From the NCBI RefSeq assembly GCF_016651105.1, contig NZ_JAEKEL010000001.1:1571501-1635500 (forward strand): a DNA stretch of 64,000 bases, given 5' to 3'. Positions 55,010-64,000 of the stretch are shown piece after piece. Both the position numbers and the translations under genes were made by a program. Position 1 is the stretch's first letter. Every line of letters starts with the position of its first letter. Under the pieces are notes generated by a model that saw nothing but the letters and a program-made list of their open reading frames with translations, was not told the DNA's origin and did not search any database. This stretch comes from Pseudomonas sp. TH15. GTDB lineage: Bacteria > Pseudomonadota > Gammaproteobacteria > Pseudomonadales > Pseudomonadaceae.

Positions 55010-55618
55010 ATGTCCGGTTCGATCCTTTATATCCACGGTTTCAACAGCGCGCCTTCGTCAAAAAAGGCGACACAGTTGATGGAAGTGATGGACCGTCTGG
55101 GCTTGAGCGATCAGTTGCAGGTCCCGGCCTTGCATCACCACCCGCGCGAGGCCATCGGTCAGCTAAACCGGGCGATTGAAGCGCTGGGGCGGCCACTGCT
55201 GGTCGGCAGCTCACTCGGCGGCTACTATGCCACTCACTTGGCCGAGCACCATGGCCTCAAGGCCCTGCTGATCAACCCTGCCGTTAGTCCGCACCGGATG
55301 TTTGACGGGTATCTGGGGACGCAGAAAAACTTGTATACCGATGAAGCCTGGGAATTGACCCACGACCATGTGACGGCCCTGGCCGAGCTGGAAGTGCCGG
55401 CGCCCCAGGATCCGCAGCGCTATCAGGTGTGGTTGCAGACCGGCGACGAAACGCTGGACTACCGCCTCGCCCAGCAGTATTACCGAGCCTGTGCCTTGCG
55501 CATCCAGGCCGGCGGCGACCATAGTTTCCAGGGCTTTGCCGAACAATTGCCGGCCATGTTGAGTTTTGCCGGTATCGGCGCAGATTTGTATCAGGCGATC
55601 GATTTCACCGCTCTATAA
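55010..55618 (+). CDS. yqiA: YqiA-family esterase (alpha/beta hydrolase)
   Basis: The 202-residue protein has the alpha/beta-hydrolase nucleophile motif GSSLGG (Ser68), an early YIHGFNSAP oxyanion sequence, and a final GGDHSF with the catalytic His. It has no signal peptide. It is regularly found next to parE, as here, 43 bases before the parE start. Natural substrate is not known; E. coli YqiA shows esterase activity on short acyl chains. Confidence 0.93.
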   Translation: MSGSILYIHGFNSAPSSKKATQLMEVMDRLGLSDQLQVPALHHHPREAIGQLNRAIEALGRPLLVGSSLGGYYATHLAEHHGLKALLINPAVSPHRMFDGYLGTQKNLYTDEAWELTHDHVTALAELEVPAPQDPQRYQVWLQTGDETLDYRLAQQYYRACALRIQAGGDHSFQGFAEQLPAMLSFAGIGADLYQAIDFTAL

Positions 55619-55661
55619 AAAACTTCGCCTCTTATTCACGGAACATTGACGACGAGACCCC

Positions 55662-57566
55662 ATGGCCACTCCCAGCGCTAGCTCTTATAACGCAGACGCC
55701 ATCGAAGTCCTCTCGGGCCTCGACCCGGTGCGTAAACGCCCCGGCATGTACACCGACACCAGTCGGCCGAACCACCTCGCCCAGGAAGTCATCGACAACA
55801 GCGTCGACGAAGCCTTGGCCGGGCACGCGACGTCGGTGCAGGTCATCCTGCACGCCGATCACTCCCTGGAAGTCAGCGATGACGGCCGTGGCATGCCGGT
55901 GGACATTCACCCGGAAGAGGGCGTGTCGGGTGTCGAGCTGATCCTCACCAAACTCCATGCGGGCGGCAAGTTTTCCAACAAGAACTACCAGTTCTCCGGC
56001 GGTTTGCACGGGGTAGGTATTTCCGTGGTCAACGCCTTGTCGAACGAAGTTCGTGTCCGCGTAAAGCGTGACGGCAACGAATACCAGATGACTTTTGCTG
56101 ACGGTTACAAGAAAACCGAGCTGGAAGTCATTGGCACCGTCGGCAAGCGCAACACCGGCACCAGCGTGTTCTTCGCGCCGGACCCGAAGTATTTCGATTC
56201 GCCAAAATTCTCCATCAGCCGCCTCAAGCACGTGCTCAAGGCCAAGGCCGTTCTGTGCCCGGGGCTGCTGGTCAGTTTTGAAGACAAGGCAACCGGCGAA
56301 AAAGTCGAATGGCATTACGAAGACGGCCTGCGCTCCTACCTGGTAGACGCGGTCAATGGCTTCGAGCGTCTGCCGGACGAGCCGTTTTGCGGCAGCCTGG
56401 CCGGTAATAAAGAAGCGGTTGATTGGGCGCTGCTGTGGTTGCCGGAAGGTGGCGACAGCGTGCAGGAAAGCTACGTCAACCTGATCCCGACGGCCCAGGG
56501 CGGTACGCACGTCAACGGTTTGCGTCAGGGCTTGCTCGATGCGATGCGCGAGTTCTGCGAGTTCCGCAGCCTGCTGCCGCGCGGCGTGAAGCTGGCGCCG
56601 GAAGACGTCTGGGAGCGCATTGCCTTCGTCCTGTCGATGAAAATGCAGGAGCCGCAATTCTCCGGCCAGACCAAAGAACGCCTGTCGTCCCGTGAAGCGG
56701 CGGCTTTCGTCTCTGGCGTGGTCAAGGATGCATTCAGCCTGTGGCTCAACGCCAACCCGGAAACCGGCATGCTGCTGGCGGAGCTGGCGATCAACAACGC
56801 CGGCCGTCGTCTGAAAGCGAGCAAAAAGGTCGAGCGCAAGCGCATCACCGCGGGTCCCGCACTGCCGGGCAAACTCGCCGACTGCGCCGGGCAGGACCCG
56901 ATGCGCTCCGAACTGTTCCTGGTCGAAGGTGATTCCGCTGGCGGTTCGGCCAAGCAGGCGCGTGACAAAGAGTTTCAAGCGATCCTGCCGTTACGCGGCA
57001 AGATCCTGAACACCTGGGAAGTCGACGGCAGCGAAGTGCTGGCCAGCCAGGAAGTGCACAACATTGCCGTTGCCATCGGTGTCGATCCGGGCTCGGCAGA
57101 CATCGCCCAGCTGCGTTACGGCAAGATCTGCATCCTCGCCGACGCCGACTCCGACGGTCTGCACATCGCGACCTTGCTTTGCGCGTTGTTCGTCCAGCAT
57201 TTCCGCCCGTTGGTGGATGCCGGTCACGTCTACGTCGCGATGCCGCCGCTGTACCGCATCGACCTGGGCAAAGAGATTTACTACGCCCTGGACGAAGCCG
57301 AGCGCGATGGCATCCTTGATCGGCTGGTGGCCGAGAAGAAACGCGGCAAGCCGCAGGTCACCCGATTCAAAGGTCTGGGTGAAATGAACCCGCCGCAACT
57401 GCGCGAAACCACCATGGACCCGAACACGCGGCGCCTGGTGCAGTTGACGCTGGAGGATTACGAGGCCACCGCCGAAATGATGGACATGCTACTGGCGAAG
57501 AAACGCGCCGGTGACCGCAAGTCCTGGCTGGAATCCAAAGGCAACCTGGCCGAGGTTCTGGGCTGA
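55662..57566 (+). CDS. parE: DNA topoisomerase IV subunit B ParE
   Basis: ParE is the ATPase subunit of topoisomerase IV, which unlinks daughter chromosomes. The 634 residues include the GHKL ATP site (EVIDNSVDEAL, SDDGRGMPVD, GGLHGVG) and the TOPRIM metal site (LVEGDSAGG, ADADSDGLH). Its stop overlaps the phytase-like gene by one base, so ParE, two exported proteins and ParC lie in one apparent operon. Confidence 0.97.
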   Translation: MATPSASSYNADAIEVLSGLDPVRKRPGMYTDTSRPNHLAQEVIDNSVDEALAGHATSVQVILHADHSLEVSDDGRGMPVDIHPEEGVSGVELILTKLHAGGKFSNKNYQFSGGLHGVGISVVNALSNEVRVRVKRDGNEYQMTFADGYKKTELEVIGTVGKRNTGTSVFFAPDPKYFDSPKFSISRLKHVLKAKAVLCPGLLVSFEDKATGEKVEWHYEDGLRSYLVDAVNGFERLPDEPFCGSLAGNKEAVDWALLWLPEGGDSVQESYVNLIPTAQGGTHVNGLRQGLLDAMREFCEFRSLLPRGVKLAPEDVWERIAFVLSMKMQEPQFSGQTKERLSSREAAAFVSGVVKDAFSLWLNANPETGMLLAELAINNAGRRLKASKKVERKRITAGPALPGKLADCAGQDPMRSELFLVEGDSAGGSAKQARDKEFQAILPLRGKILNTWEVDGSEVLASQEVHNIAVAIGVDPGSADIAQLRYGKICILADADSDGLHIATLLCALFVQHFRPLVDAGHVYVAMPPLYRIDLGKEIYYALDEAERDGILDRLVAEKKRGKPQVTRFKGLGEMNPPQLRETTMDPNTRRLVQLTLEDYEATAEMMDMLLAKKRAGDRKSWLESKGNLAEVLG

Positions 57567-58555
57567 TGCGGCTTGGCTTTGCCCTGGCGTGTGCGTTGCT
57601 GCTGGTCTCGGTAACGGCGTCTGCCGAACCGGCGCCGGAGCTGCGCCTGTTGTCCGAACATGCCGTCGATGGCATGCGCGGCGGCAACCTGTCGGGGCTG
57701 GCCCAGTGTGGCAAAGAGCTGTGGACCGTTTCGGATCGCGACGATGATCAAATCTACCGTCTCGATACCCGCCAAAAAACCTGGCAAGCCGAAACCGTGC
57801 ACATCGACGTACCACCCGTGCCGGACAGCGGTTTGCCCTTGGGATTGAGTTCGCGTAATTGGGCGGCGTCTTTCGTGCGCGGTGGGGACCTGGATTTCGA
57901 AGGCATCACCTGTGACAGCGCCGGCAATCGCTACATCGTCAGCGAAGGCCACGCGGCCGTGCTGCAAGTGTCGCCGCAGGGCACTGCGTCGTGGCTGAAA
58001 ATCTCGCCGATGCTGGTTCGCGAAGCGCGGGCCAGCGGCATGCTGCTGCAATTCAATGCGCTGTTCGAAGGCTTGGCGATCAATCCGGCGGGCGATGAAA
58101 TGTGGCTCGCCGCGGAGCGTCAAAGCCGTGGTTTGCTGCGGATCAAACGTAAGCAGACCGTGTGGGACTGCGACGGTGGCTGTGTGTTGTTGAGCGAAGC
58201 GGGCATGGAAATGCAGCCACCGCAGTTTCCCAAGGCCAGACCGGTTAACCGGGATTTTTCCGACCTGTCATTGTTCAACGGCAAGCTGTTTACCCTTGAG
58301 CGCAACGCCTATCAGATCTGTCGCCGCGACGCGCAAACGGCCAAAGTCGAGCGCTGCTGGTCGTATGCCGCCGAGTTGTTGCAGGAAAACCGTCGTTACT
58401 CACAGAACTATGGGCTGGAAGAGGCGTTGATCATTGACGCCGACGGTGCCTGGATTGGTGTCGACAACAACTTCGGTGCCCGCGCCGATGGTGAAGTCCG
58501 CCCAATTGTCTGGCGCTTCGCCGCGCCTGAAGGTGGCTGGAGCGCCAAGCCGTGA
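57566..58555 (+). CDS. Exported phytase-like esterase-domain protein
   Basis: The 329-residue precursor has a signal peptide (MRLGFALACALLLVSVTASA) and a beta-propeller-like body of the 'esterase-like activity of phytase' family, with DRDDDQIYRLD, GGDLDFEGITCD, and YGLEEALIIDADGAWIGVDNN. It starts on the last base of parE (TGATG) and its own stop is overlapped by the next GTG. The conserved position between parE and parC is as in PAO1 (PA4966). Substrate unknown. Confidence 0.85.
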   Translation: MRLGFALACALLLVSVTASAEPAPELRLLSEHAVDGMRGGNLSGLAQCGKELWTVSDRDDDQIYRLDTRQKTWQAETVHIDVPPVPDSGLPLGLSSRNWAASFVRGGDLDFEGITCDSAGNRYIVSEGHAAVLQVSPQGTASWLKISPMLVREARASGMLLQFNALFEGLAINPAGDEMWLAAERQSRGLLRIKRKQTVWDCDGGCVLLSEAGMEMQPPQFPKARPVNRDFSDLSLFNGKLFTLERNAYQICRRDAQTAKVERCWSYAAELLQENRRYSQNYGLEEALIIDADGAWIGVDNNFGARADGEVRPIVWRFAAPEGGWSAKP

Positions 58556-59073
58556 GTCAGCAACCGCCGGGCAAACGCGCCGGTCGGGTGTTCATGATCC
58601 TGGCCTGGTGCGCGGCATTGTTTTTGGCGACACGGTTTTTCGGGCAGTTGGAAGAGCGTCAGCAAAACCCTAATGCGGTGCTCAGTTCGCAGCAGGGTGA
58701 AGGTTTTGTCGAAGTGAAACTGGTCGGTAACAACCAGGGTCATTTTGTCGCCAGCGGCCAGATCAACGGCCAGCCGGTGGATTTTATGCTGGATACCGGG
58801 GCGACCGATGTGTCGATCCCGCAGGAATTGGCCGAACGGCTGAAACTGGAGAAAGGCTTCGGGGTGACCCTGAGCACGGCCAACGGTTTGAGCCAGGGTT
58901 ATCGAACCCGCATCGACCGTTTGCAACTGGGCGATATCGTGCTGCGTGATGTTCGCGCGCTGGTCGCGCCAGGCCTGGAGGGCAATCAAGTGCTGCTCGG
59001 TATGAGCGCACTGAACAAACTTGAATTTACCCAGCGCGGTGGCACCATGCTGCTGCGCCAGACAACGAAATGA
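58552..59073 (+). CDS. Clan AA retropepsin-like aspartic protease (TIGR02281), membrane-anchored
   Basis: The 173-residue protein has one N-terminal membrane segment (about 12-30), then a retropepsin-like domain with the catalytic [13 protein letters not shown] (Asp81) and a late [16 protein letters not shown]. Only one DTG occurs, so it must dimerise. It starts at GTG 58552, overlapping the previous stop by four bases (GTGA). It lies 10 bases before parC. Target protein unknown. Confidence 0.9.
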   Translation: MSQQPPGKRAGRVFMILAWCAALFLATRFFGQLEERQQNPNAVLSSQQGEGFVEVKLVGNNQGHFVASGQINGQPVDFMLDTGATDVSIPQELAERLKLEKGFGVTLSTANGLSQGYRTRIDRLQLGDIVLRDVRALVAPGLEGNQVLLGMSALNKLEFTQRGGTMLLRQTTK

Positions 59074-59083
59074 TGAGGCCCGC

Positions 59084-61351
59084 ATGAGCGACTCCCTTGA
59101 TCTCAGCCTGGACGGTGTAGAGCGCCGGTCACTGGCTGACTTCACCGAAAATGCCTACCTCAACTACTCCATGTACGTGATCATGGACCGTGCCTTGCCG
59201 CATATCGGCGACGGCCTGAAACCGGTACAGCGGCGCATCATCTATGCGATGAGCGAGTTGGGGCTGGACGCCGATTCCAAGCACAAGAAATCGGCGCGTA
59301 CCGTCGGTGACGTACTCGGTAAATTTCACCCGCACGGCGATTCGGCCTGCTACGAAGCCATGGTCCTGATGGCGCAGCCGTTCAGCTATCGCTATACGCT
59401 GGTCGACGGTCAGGGTAACTGGGGTGCGCCGGATGATCCCAAGTCCTTCGCCGCCATGCGTTACACCGAAGCGCGGCTGTCGCGCTATTCCGAAGTGCTG
59501 CTCAGCGAACTGGGCCAGGGCACGGCGGACTGGGGCCCGAACTTCGACGGCACGCTCGATGAACCGCTGGTGTTGCCGGCACGTTTGCCTAACATCCTGC
59601 TCAACGGCACCACCGGCATCGCCGTGGGCATGGCCACCGACGTACCGCCGCACAACCTGCGCGAAGTCGCGACAGCGTGTGTGCGTTTGCTCGATGAGCC
59701 CAAAGCCACGGTCGAACAGCTCTGCGAACACATCCAGGGTCCGGATTACCCGACCGAAGCGGAAATCATCACCCCGCGCGCCGACCTGCTGAAAATCTAC
59801 GAAACCGGCAAGGGCTCGGTGCGCATGCGCGCCGTGTACCACGTCGAAGACGGCGACATTATTGTCACCGCGCTGCCGCATCAGGTTTCCGGTGCCAAGG
59901 TGCTGGAGCAGATCGCGGCGATGATGCAGGCCAAGCCTTCCAAGGCCCCGCAAATCGCCGACCTGCGCGACGAGTCCGACCACGAAAACCCGTGCCGGAT
60001 CGTGATCATTCCTGGTGCCCGCAAGAATTTTGACCACGATGCGTTGATGCAGCACCTGTTCGCCAGCACCGAGCTGGAGTCGAGCTATCGGGTGAACATC
60101 AACATCATCGGCCTCGACGGCAAGCCGCAGCTCAAGAATCTGCGTGCGCTGTTGGTTGAATGGCTGGAGTTCCGCGTCAACACCGTGCGCCGACGCCTGC
60201 AATTCCGCCTCGACAAGGTCGAGCGTCGCCTGCACCTGTTGGACGGTTTGTTGATCGCCTACCTCAACCTGGATGAAGTGATTCACATCATCCGTACCGA
60301 GGAACACCCGAAAGCAGCGCTGATCGCGCGTTTCGCCCTGAGCGAAATCCAGGCCGACTACATTCTCGACACCCGTTTGCGTCAGTTGGCGCGACTGGAA
60401 GAAATGAAGCTGCGTGCCGAGCAGGATGAATTGCTCAAGGAACAAGCCAAGCTGCAAGCCCTGCTGGGCAGCGAAGCCAAGCTTAAGAAGCTGGTGCGCA
60501 CCGAGCTGATCAAAGATGCCGAAACCTATGGCGACGACCGTCGTTCGCCAATCGTCGAGCGCACCGAAGCCAAAGCCCTGACCGAACACGACCTGCTGCC
60601 GAACGAGAAAGTGACGGTGGTGCTGTCGGAAAAAGGCTGGATTCGTTCCGCCAAGGGTCATGAAATCGACGCCACCGGGCTGTCCTACAAGGCCGGGGAT
60701 GGTTTCAAGGCCTTGGCACCGGGTCGCTCAAACCAGTTTGCGGTGTTTATCGACTCCACCGGCCGCAGTTATTCGGTGGCCGCGCATACCTTGCCATCGG
60801 CCCGAGGCCAGGGCGAACCGCTGACCGGTCGCCTGACGCCGCCACCAGGGGCGACCTTCGAATGCGTGCTGATGCCGGAAGACGATTCGCTGTACGTGAT
60901 CGCCTCCGACGCCGGTTACGGTTTTGTGGTCAAGGGTGAAGACTTCCAGGCCAAGAACAAGGCCGGCAAAGCCCTGCTGAGCTTGCCGAACAACTCGAAA
61001 GTCATCCTGCCGCGCCCGGTCGCCGATCGCGAGAACAACTGGCTGGCCTCGGTCACGACCGAAGGTCGCCTGCTGATCTTCAAAATCAGCGACCTGCCAC
61101 AATTAGGCAAGGGCAAAGGCAACAAGATCATCGGGATCTCCGGCGAGCGTGTGGCCAGTCGCGAAGAATATGTCACGGACATCGCGGTTCTGCCGGATGG
61201 CGCCACGTTGGTGTTGCAGGCCGGAAAACGTACCTTGTCACTGAAAGCGGACGACCTCGAACACTACAAAGGTGAGCGCGGGCGTCGTGGTAACAAACTG
61301 CCACGTGGCTTTCAGAGGGTGGATGCGCTGCTCGTCGAAAACCTCAATTAG
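59084..61351 (+). CDS. parC: DNA topoisomerase IV subunit A ParC
   Basis: ParC is the cleavage-rejoining subunit of topoisomerase IV. The 755-residue protein has the active-site Tyr127 ([10 protein letters not shown]) and the quinolone-determining region [12 protein letters not shown], with wild-type Ser87 and Glu91 (E. coli Ser80/Glu84). The C-terminal beta-pinwheel is present. ATG 59084 follows GAGGCC; an earlier frame from 59021 overlaps the protease gene. It ends with a strong terminator. Confidence 0.97.
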   Translation: MSDSLDLSLDGVERRSLADFTENAYLNYSMYVIMDRALPHIGDGLKPVQRRIIYAMSELGLDADSKHKKSARTVGDVLGKFHPHGDSACYEAMVLMAQPFSYRYTLVDGQGNWGAPDDPKSFAAMRYTEARLSRYSEVLLSELGQGTADWGPNFDGTLDEPLVLPARLPNILLNGTTGIAVGMATDVPPHNLREVATACVRLLDEPKATVEQLCEHIQGPDYPTEAEIITPRADLLKIYETGKGSVRMRAVYHVEDGDIIVTALPHQVSGAKVLEQIAAMMQAKPSKAPQIADLRDESDHENPCRIVIIPGARKNFDHDALMQHLFASTELESSYRVNINIIGLDGKPQLKNLRALLVEWLEFRVNTVRRRLQFRLDKVERRLHLLDGLLIAYLNLDEVIHIIRTEEHPKAALIARFALSEIQADYILDTRLRQLARLEEMKLRAEQDELLKEQAKLQALLGSEAKLKKLVRTELIKDAETYGDDRRSPIVERTEAKALTEHDLLPNEKVTVVLSEKGWIRSAKGHEIDATGLSYKAGDGFKALAPGRSNQFAVFIDSTGRSYSVAAHTLPSARGQGEPLTGRLTPPPGATFECVLMPEDDSLYVIASDAGYGFVVKGEDFQAKNKAGKALLSLPNNSKVILPRPVADRENNWLASVTTEGRLLIFKISDLPQLGKGKGNKIIGISGERVASREEYVTDIAVLPDGATLVLQAGKRTLSLKADDLEHYKGERGRRGNKLPRGFQRVDALLVENLN

Positions 61352-61362
61352 GCGTGCTAGAG

Positions 61363-61400
61363 GCGCTGATCTACGATTTAACGCGTAGATCGGCGCTTTC
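61363..61400 (+). terminator. Rho-independent terminator of the parE-parC operon
   Basis: GCGCTGATCTACG and CGTAGATCGGCGC form a 12-13 bp stem with a single T/G mismatch and an 8-base loop, ending in TTT, 10 bases after the parC stop. The T-tract is short. Confidence 0.7.
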
Positions 61401-61527
61401 GCGCTGGAGTCGGAACGCATATTCACGGATGATATGGCCTTTCAAGCGCCGGCGTGGCCGAGCGTTCTTCATATTTATTGAGTATTTTCACTGTGGTTAG
61501 CCTTGTGGCAGCCACCTGGATGGGACG

Positions 61528-62241
61528 ATGACTGCTCTGCGCCTTCCTTTTATTTTGATGCTCGCTGGCGTTCTTGGCCTGGCGGGTTGCAGCGTACACC
61601 AGCCGGTGTCGTTGTATCAGCTGGACAGCGGAAGCCCGGCTCAGCCTGCGCAAAGCGCCGGCATGGCTGTATTGTTGGGCCCGGTAACGATTGCCGACTA
61701 CCTGCAACGTGAAACCCTGCTGCAGCGTCAGCCGGATGGCAGCCTTCAGGCGTCGGTCGATGGTCGCTGGGCGGGTAGCTTGTCTTCGGATATCGATCAG
61801 TTGCTGCTGCGTCAGGTGGCCGGTCATCTGGACAGCCAGCGCGTAGTGCTGGCGCCGGCGACATTGGGCTTTGCCCCGGATGTTCAGGTGCTGCTGACGA
61901 TTACTCGCCTGGACTCGGGTGAGTCGCAACCGGCGATCCTCGATGCGCAGTGGCGTCTGATCGACCGTCGTGGCCAGGTTCGCGATAACCGCATCATTCA
62001 TCTGCAAGAACAGCATGCTGGCGGTACTGCGGCTCAGGTTCAGGCTCAGGGTGTGTTGTTGCAACGTCTGGCGGAGCAGTTGTCGGTAGCGTTGAAGCCG
62101 CTGGCCAATCAGCCACCGATTGCTGACGCACCGCGTAAACAGGCGGCCAAGCCTGTGGCGCCTGCTGCCGAGCAGGACAAGCAGCCGAAGATTCCGATGG
62201 CTTCGCCGATTCGTACCGATATGGAAGTGTTCAGGTTCTGA
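61528..62241 (+). CDS. PqiC-family (ABC-type transport auxiliary) lipoprotein
   Basis: The 237-residue precursor has a lipobox, GLAGCSV (Cys22). It then follows the PqiC/DUF330 plan: VSLYQLDSG, GPVTIADYLQRETLLQR, RWAGSLSSDIDQLLLRQVAGHL and the C-terminal QAQGVLLQRLAEQLSVAL. PqiC normally works with the MCE-domain proteins PqiA/PqiB in lipid transport between membranes. Those genes are not beside it here. The tail after residue 195 is low-complexity (Ala, Lys, Pro). Confidence 0.85.
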   Translation: MTALRLPFILMLAGVLGLAGCSVHQPVSLYQLDSGSPAQPAQSAGMAVLLGPVTIADYLQRETLLQRQPDGSLQASVDGRWAGSLSSDIDQLLLRQVAGHLDSQRVVLAPATLGFAPDVQVLLTITRLDSGESQPAILDAQWRLIDRRGQVRDNRIIHLQEQHAGGTAAQVQAQGVLLQRLAEQLSVALKPLANQPPIADAPRKQAAKPVAPAAEQDKQPKIPMASPIRTDMEVFRF

Positions 62242-62260
62242 GCCTGGATTGATCCAACAC

Positions 62261-62290
62261 AAAGCCCGCAGAGATGTGGGCTTTGTTGTT
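62261..62290 (+). terminator. Rho-independent terminator after the PqiC-like gene
   Basis: AAAGCCC...GGGCTTT stem followed by GTTGTTT, 20 bases past the stop. Confidence 0.75.
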
Positions 62291-62323
62291 TCTGCCGGTT
62301 GGACATCTCCATTGCCTGTCCTG

Positions 62324-62416
62324 GCCCCATCGCGAGCAGGCTCGCTCCCACAGGGGACCGCATTCGCAGGGACGGCGCCGATTAAATGTGGGAGCGAGCC
62401 TGCTCGCGATGAGGCC
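62324..62416. repeat. REP inverted pair between two terminators
   Basis: CATCGCGAGCAGGCTCGCTCCCACA and complement flank about 40 bases, between the convergent PqiC-like and AhpA-like genes. Confidence 0.88.
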
Positions 62417-62428
62417 CCAACAGGCAAC

Positions 62429-62466
62429 AAAAAAACCGCAGACGATCACTCGTCTGCGGGTTTTTT
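62429..62466. terminator. Bidirectional terminator
   Basis: AAAAAA-CCGCAGACGA-TCAC-TCGTCTGCGG-TTTTTT: A- and T-runs on both sides of a perfect 10-base-pair stem. On the minus strand it ends the AhpA-like gene, 14 bases past its stop. Confidence 0.92.
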
Positions 62467-62479
62467 CATTACAGGGCGA

Positions 62480-64000
62480 TTACGCCCGGCGTTCATGCAT
62501 CCGCGCCAGTTGCCGCTCCAGCATCGACGGATAAGGCTCCATCAACCGCTCTACACAACATGCGCCTTCAGGGCTAGCGATCGGCCGGATCCGCGCACGT
62601 TGGCGAATCAGCGCATCGTCGCCGATCTTGCGCTCGACCAGCAGCAGGTTGCGGCTGTGTTGCGAGAGGGCCAGGGCATCCTGGGCCGCCTCGGTCAGCA
62701 GCAGGTCGATCTGGCTCAGGCCGAACAAATCGTCGCCCAAGGTCAGGCCCAGCTGCAATTGCAGGGTGATGCCGCTGTCGGCGACCTCGATCTGCAACTG
62801 ATGGCCCAGGGCGCGTAGCAACTCACCGCAGCAAATAGCATTGGTCAGGTAGTCGTCGCCGCTGTCTTCGGTGTGGAACAGCATCAGCGTGCTGCCATCG
62901 TTCAGGGTGTGCAGTTCGCTCTGATAGAGCGAAGCGGCCTGATCGAGGCAATCACGGTAGCGCTTGAGCAGTTCTTCCAGGCGCGTGCGCGGCAGGCGAC
63001 GCAACTGATCCTGAGCGCCGAGTTGCACGGCCAATACCGCGCTGTGCTGTGGCACGTTCGAGATAACGGGTTTAGCCACTGGTTTCGGCGCGTTGTCTGC
63101 CGACTCATCGCGCAGATCGGCAAATGCGTCATCGTCCTCATCGTCTTCGACGGTACTGACAGTGCGCTTTGGCGCAGGCTTGAGACCGGCCACAGGCTTG
63201 GTTTCATCGAAACTCGGATCCCGCAGATTGCGCACTTCAAAGGCTGGATCAGCCTCCTCGTCGTCGTAATCGGCATCGTCGAATTCAGGTTCCGGCAAGG
63301 GTTCAGGCTCGGCCGGTTCCGGGGCGAAATTGGCGTGCAGCTGACGGGCCAGGTCGCCGATTTCATCCTGACGCTCGGTGGCCGGGGTGTATTCGTCGAT
63401 ATTGCGCAGCCAGACCCGCAATTGCAGCAACGGCGTGGAGATGTGCCGACCCAGGCGCAGGCTCAAGGCCAGGGACAGGGCCAGCAGAATCGCACTCAAG
63501 ATGCCCATGCTTTGCAGGCTGATGGTCATCGGCTGCTGGAACTGATCCATGTCCAGGCTGATGCGCAATTGCCCGGCGGTCACGTCCTGGAACGTGATCT
63601 TGCTCTCGTACATGCCTTCGGCTTCGCCCAACAGGCTGTGCTTGGGACGCTGACCGGATTCGGCGAGGATGCGGTTATCCACGCTGTAGATGGCGGCGTG
63701 GGCCACCAACTTGTTCTTGGTCAGGTTGTTGAGCAGCACGTTGAGGCTGAGGATGTCGTTGGACACCAACAGCTCCGTGGCGGAGGTGGCAGTCTGCGTG
63801 GTCAGGCTTTCGCCCAGCGCATCCGCCTGCTCGTGCATGGCCTGCTTGAACTGCAAACCCATCACACAGGCATAGATCACCAGGGCCAGAGCGACCAGGA
63901 TCACGTTATGGCTGGCGATGCGCAATGCAATCGGTACACGGCGGTGGCGCAGTGCCCGGAAGATCAGCAGGAAGAAGTTATCGGTTTTTACTGGCGTGGG
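62480..64000 (-). CDS. AhpA/YtjB-family membrane protein with long C-terminal extension, 5' end outside the window
   Basis: The reading frame stays open to the window edge, so the true start is beyond base 64000; the TTG at 63925 is not convincing. Two membrane segments (about 63835-63910 and 63460-63520) flank a periplasmic sensor-like loop, followed by a HAMP-like stretch, a long acidic linker (62990-63330) and a C-terminal globular domain. The E. coli homologue YtjB (Smp) is about 214 residues; this one is over 500. In PAO1 the orthologue lies near serB. The C-terminal domain is weakly like a class III cyclase fold. Function unknown. Confidence 0.75.
   Translation of the reverse strand, partial: PTPVKTDNFFLLIFRALRHRRVPIALRIASHNVILVALALVIYACVMGLQFKQAMHEQADALGESLTTQTATSATELLVSNDILSLNVLLNNLTKNKLVAHAAIYSVDNRILAESGQRPKHSLLGEAEGMYESKITFQDVTAGQLRISLDMDQFQQPMTISLQSMGILSAILLALSLALSLRLGRHISTPLLQLRVWLRNIDEYTPATERQDEIGDLARQLHANFAPEPAEPEPLPEPEFDDADYDDEEADPAFEVRNLRDPSFDETKPVAGLKPAPKRTVSTVEDDEDDDAFADLRDESADNAPKPVAKPVISNVPQHSAVLAVQLGAQDQLRRLPRTRLEELLKRYRDCLDQAASLYQSELHTLNDGSTLMLFHTEDSGDDYLTNAICCGELLRALGHQLQIEVADSGITLQLQLGLTLGDDLFGLSQIDLLLTEAAQDALALSQHSRNLLLVERKIGDDALIRQRARIRPIASPEGACCVERLMEPYPSMLERQLARMHERRA

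Noticed and set aside
59129..60661. 510-codon minus-strand frame opposite parC
   Set aside because: Composition is typical of antisense shadow and no family pattern is seen; parC is intact on the other strand.

Overview
The window reads as chromosomal DNA of a Pseudomonas, most likely of the fluorescens/putida side of the genus. The evidence is high GC, the gene order, and many short palindromic repeats of the type 'GTGGGAGCGAGCCTGCTCGCGA' split over two arms. From memory, the order rlmJ-msrA-dipA-(phoD)-aceF-aceE-glnE-waaF...hldE...emrE-lysR-waaA-tolC-thiC...nudF-cpdA-yqiA-parE-parC follows the PAO1 chromosome from about PA5019 down to PA4961, with local insertions and losses. No rRNA, tRNA, CRISPR array, insertion sequence or prophage is visible.

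Layout. (1) 1-3.4 kb is a decaying accessory locus of the type VI secretion system (T6SS): the 3' part of a vgrG and a DUF4123 adaptor, each broken by one single-base deletion, then a small gene with a possibly structured 5' leader, then an inverted orphan Tai4-like immunity gene. (2) 3.7-18.2 kb is housekeeping: rlmJ, msrA, the c-di-GMP phosphodiesterase dipA, a PhoD-like phosphatase, the pyruvate dehydrogenase operon aceE-aceF (minus strand) and glnE. (3) 18.2-19.1 kb is a tandem array of seven REP pairs with a 134-135 bp period. (4) 19.2-40.4 kb is the lipopolysaccharide (LPS) core locus: waaF-waaC-waaG-waaP-wapP-wapQ-(double kinase), then wapO-wapH-mig-14-dnpA-ssg-wapR, then on the other strand an acyltransferase and a WaaL ligase fused to a kinase-like domain, then msbA and hldE. 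(5) 40.6-46.5 kb holds a Nudix-like protein, an aldo/keto reductase with an FAD oxidoreductase, an EmrE-type pump with a divergent LysR regulator, and waaA. (6) 46.7-52.7 kb holds tolC, a TPP riboswitch, thiC, the HMP transporter cytX and a DUF3298 lipoprotein. (7) 52.9-61.4 kb is a same-strand run nudF-DUF1249-cpdA-yqiA-parE-phytase-like-aspartic protease-parC. (8) 61.5-64 kb holds a PqiC-like lipoprotein and an AhpA/YtjB-family membrane protein that runs off the window.

The most cohesive system is the LPS core locus. The genes build the heptose-phosphate-rich inner core (HldE makes ADP-heptose; WaaA, WaaC and WaaF build Kdo-heptose; WaaG, WapH, Ssg and WapR add sugars; WapO carbamoylates; WaaP/WapP/WapQ-type kinases phosphorylate), flip it (MsbA) and ligate O-antigen (WaaL). 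Six kinase-fold domains occur in five genes, and two of them lack the catalytic-loop aspartate. One of these is fused to the O-antigen ligase, whose stop codon overlaps the start of an OafA-type acyltransferase. That ligase-kinase-acyltransferase module is the best candidate here for under-described biology.

Three genes (vgrG, the DUF4123 gene, dnpA) each look one base short within or beside a short run of identical bases. This suggests either real decay or consensus errors in the assembly.
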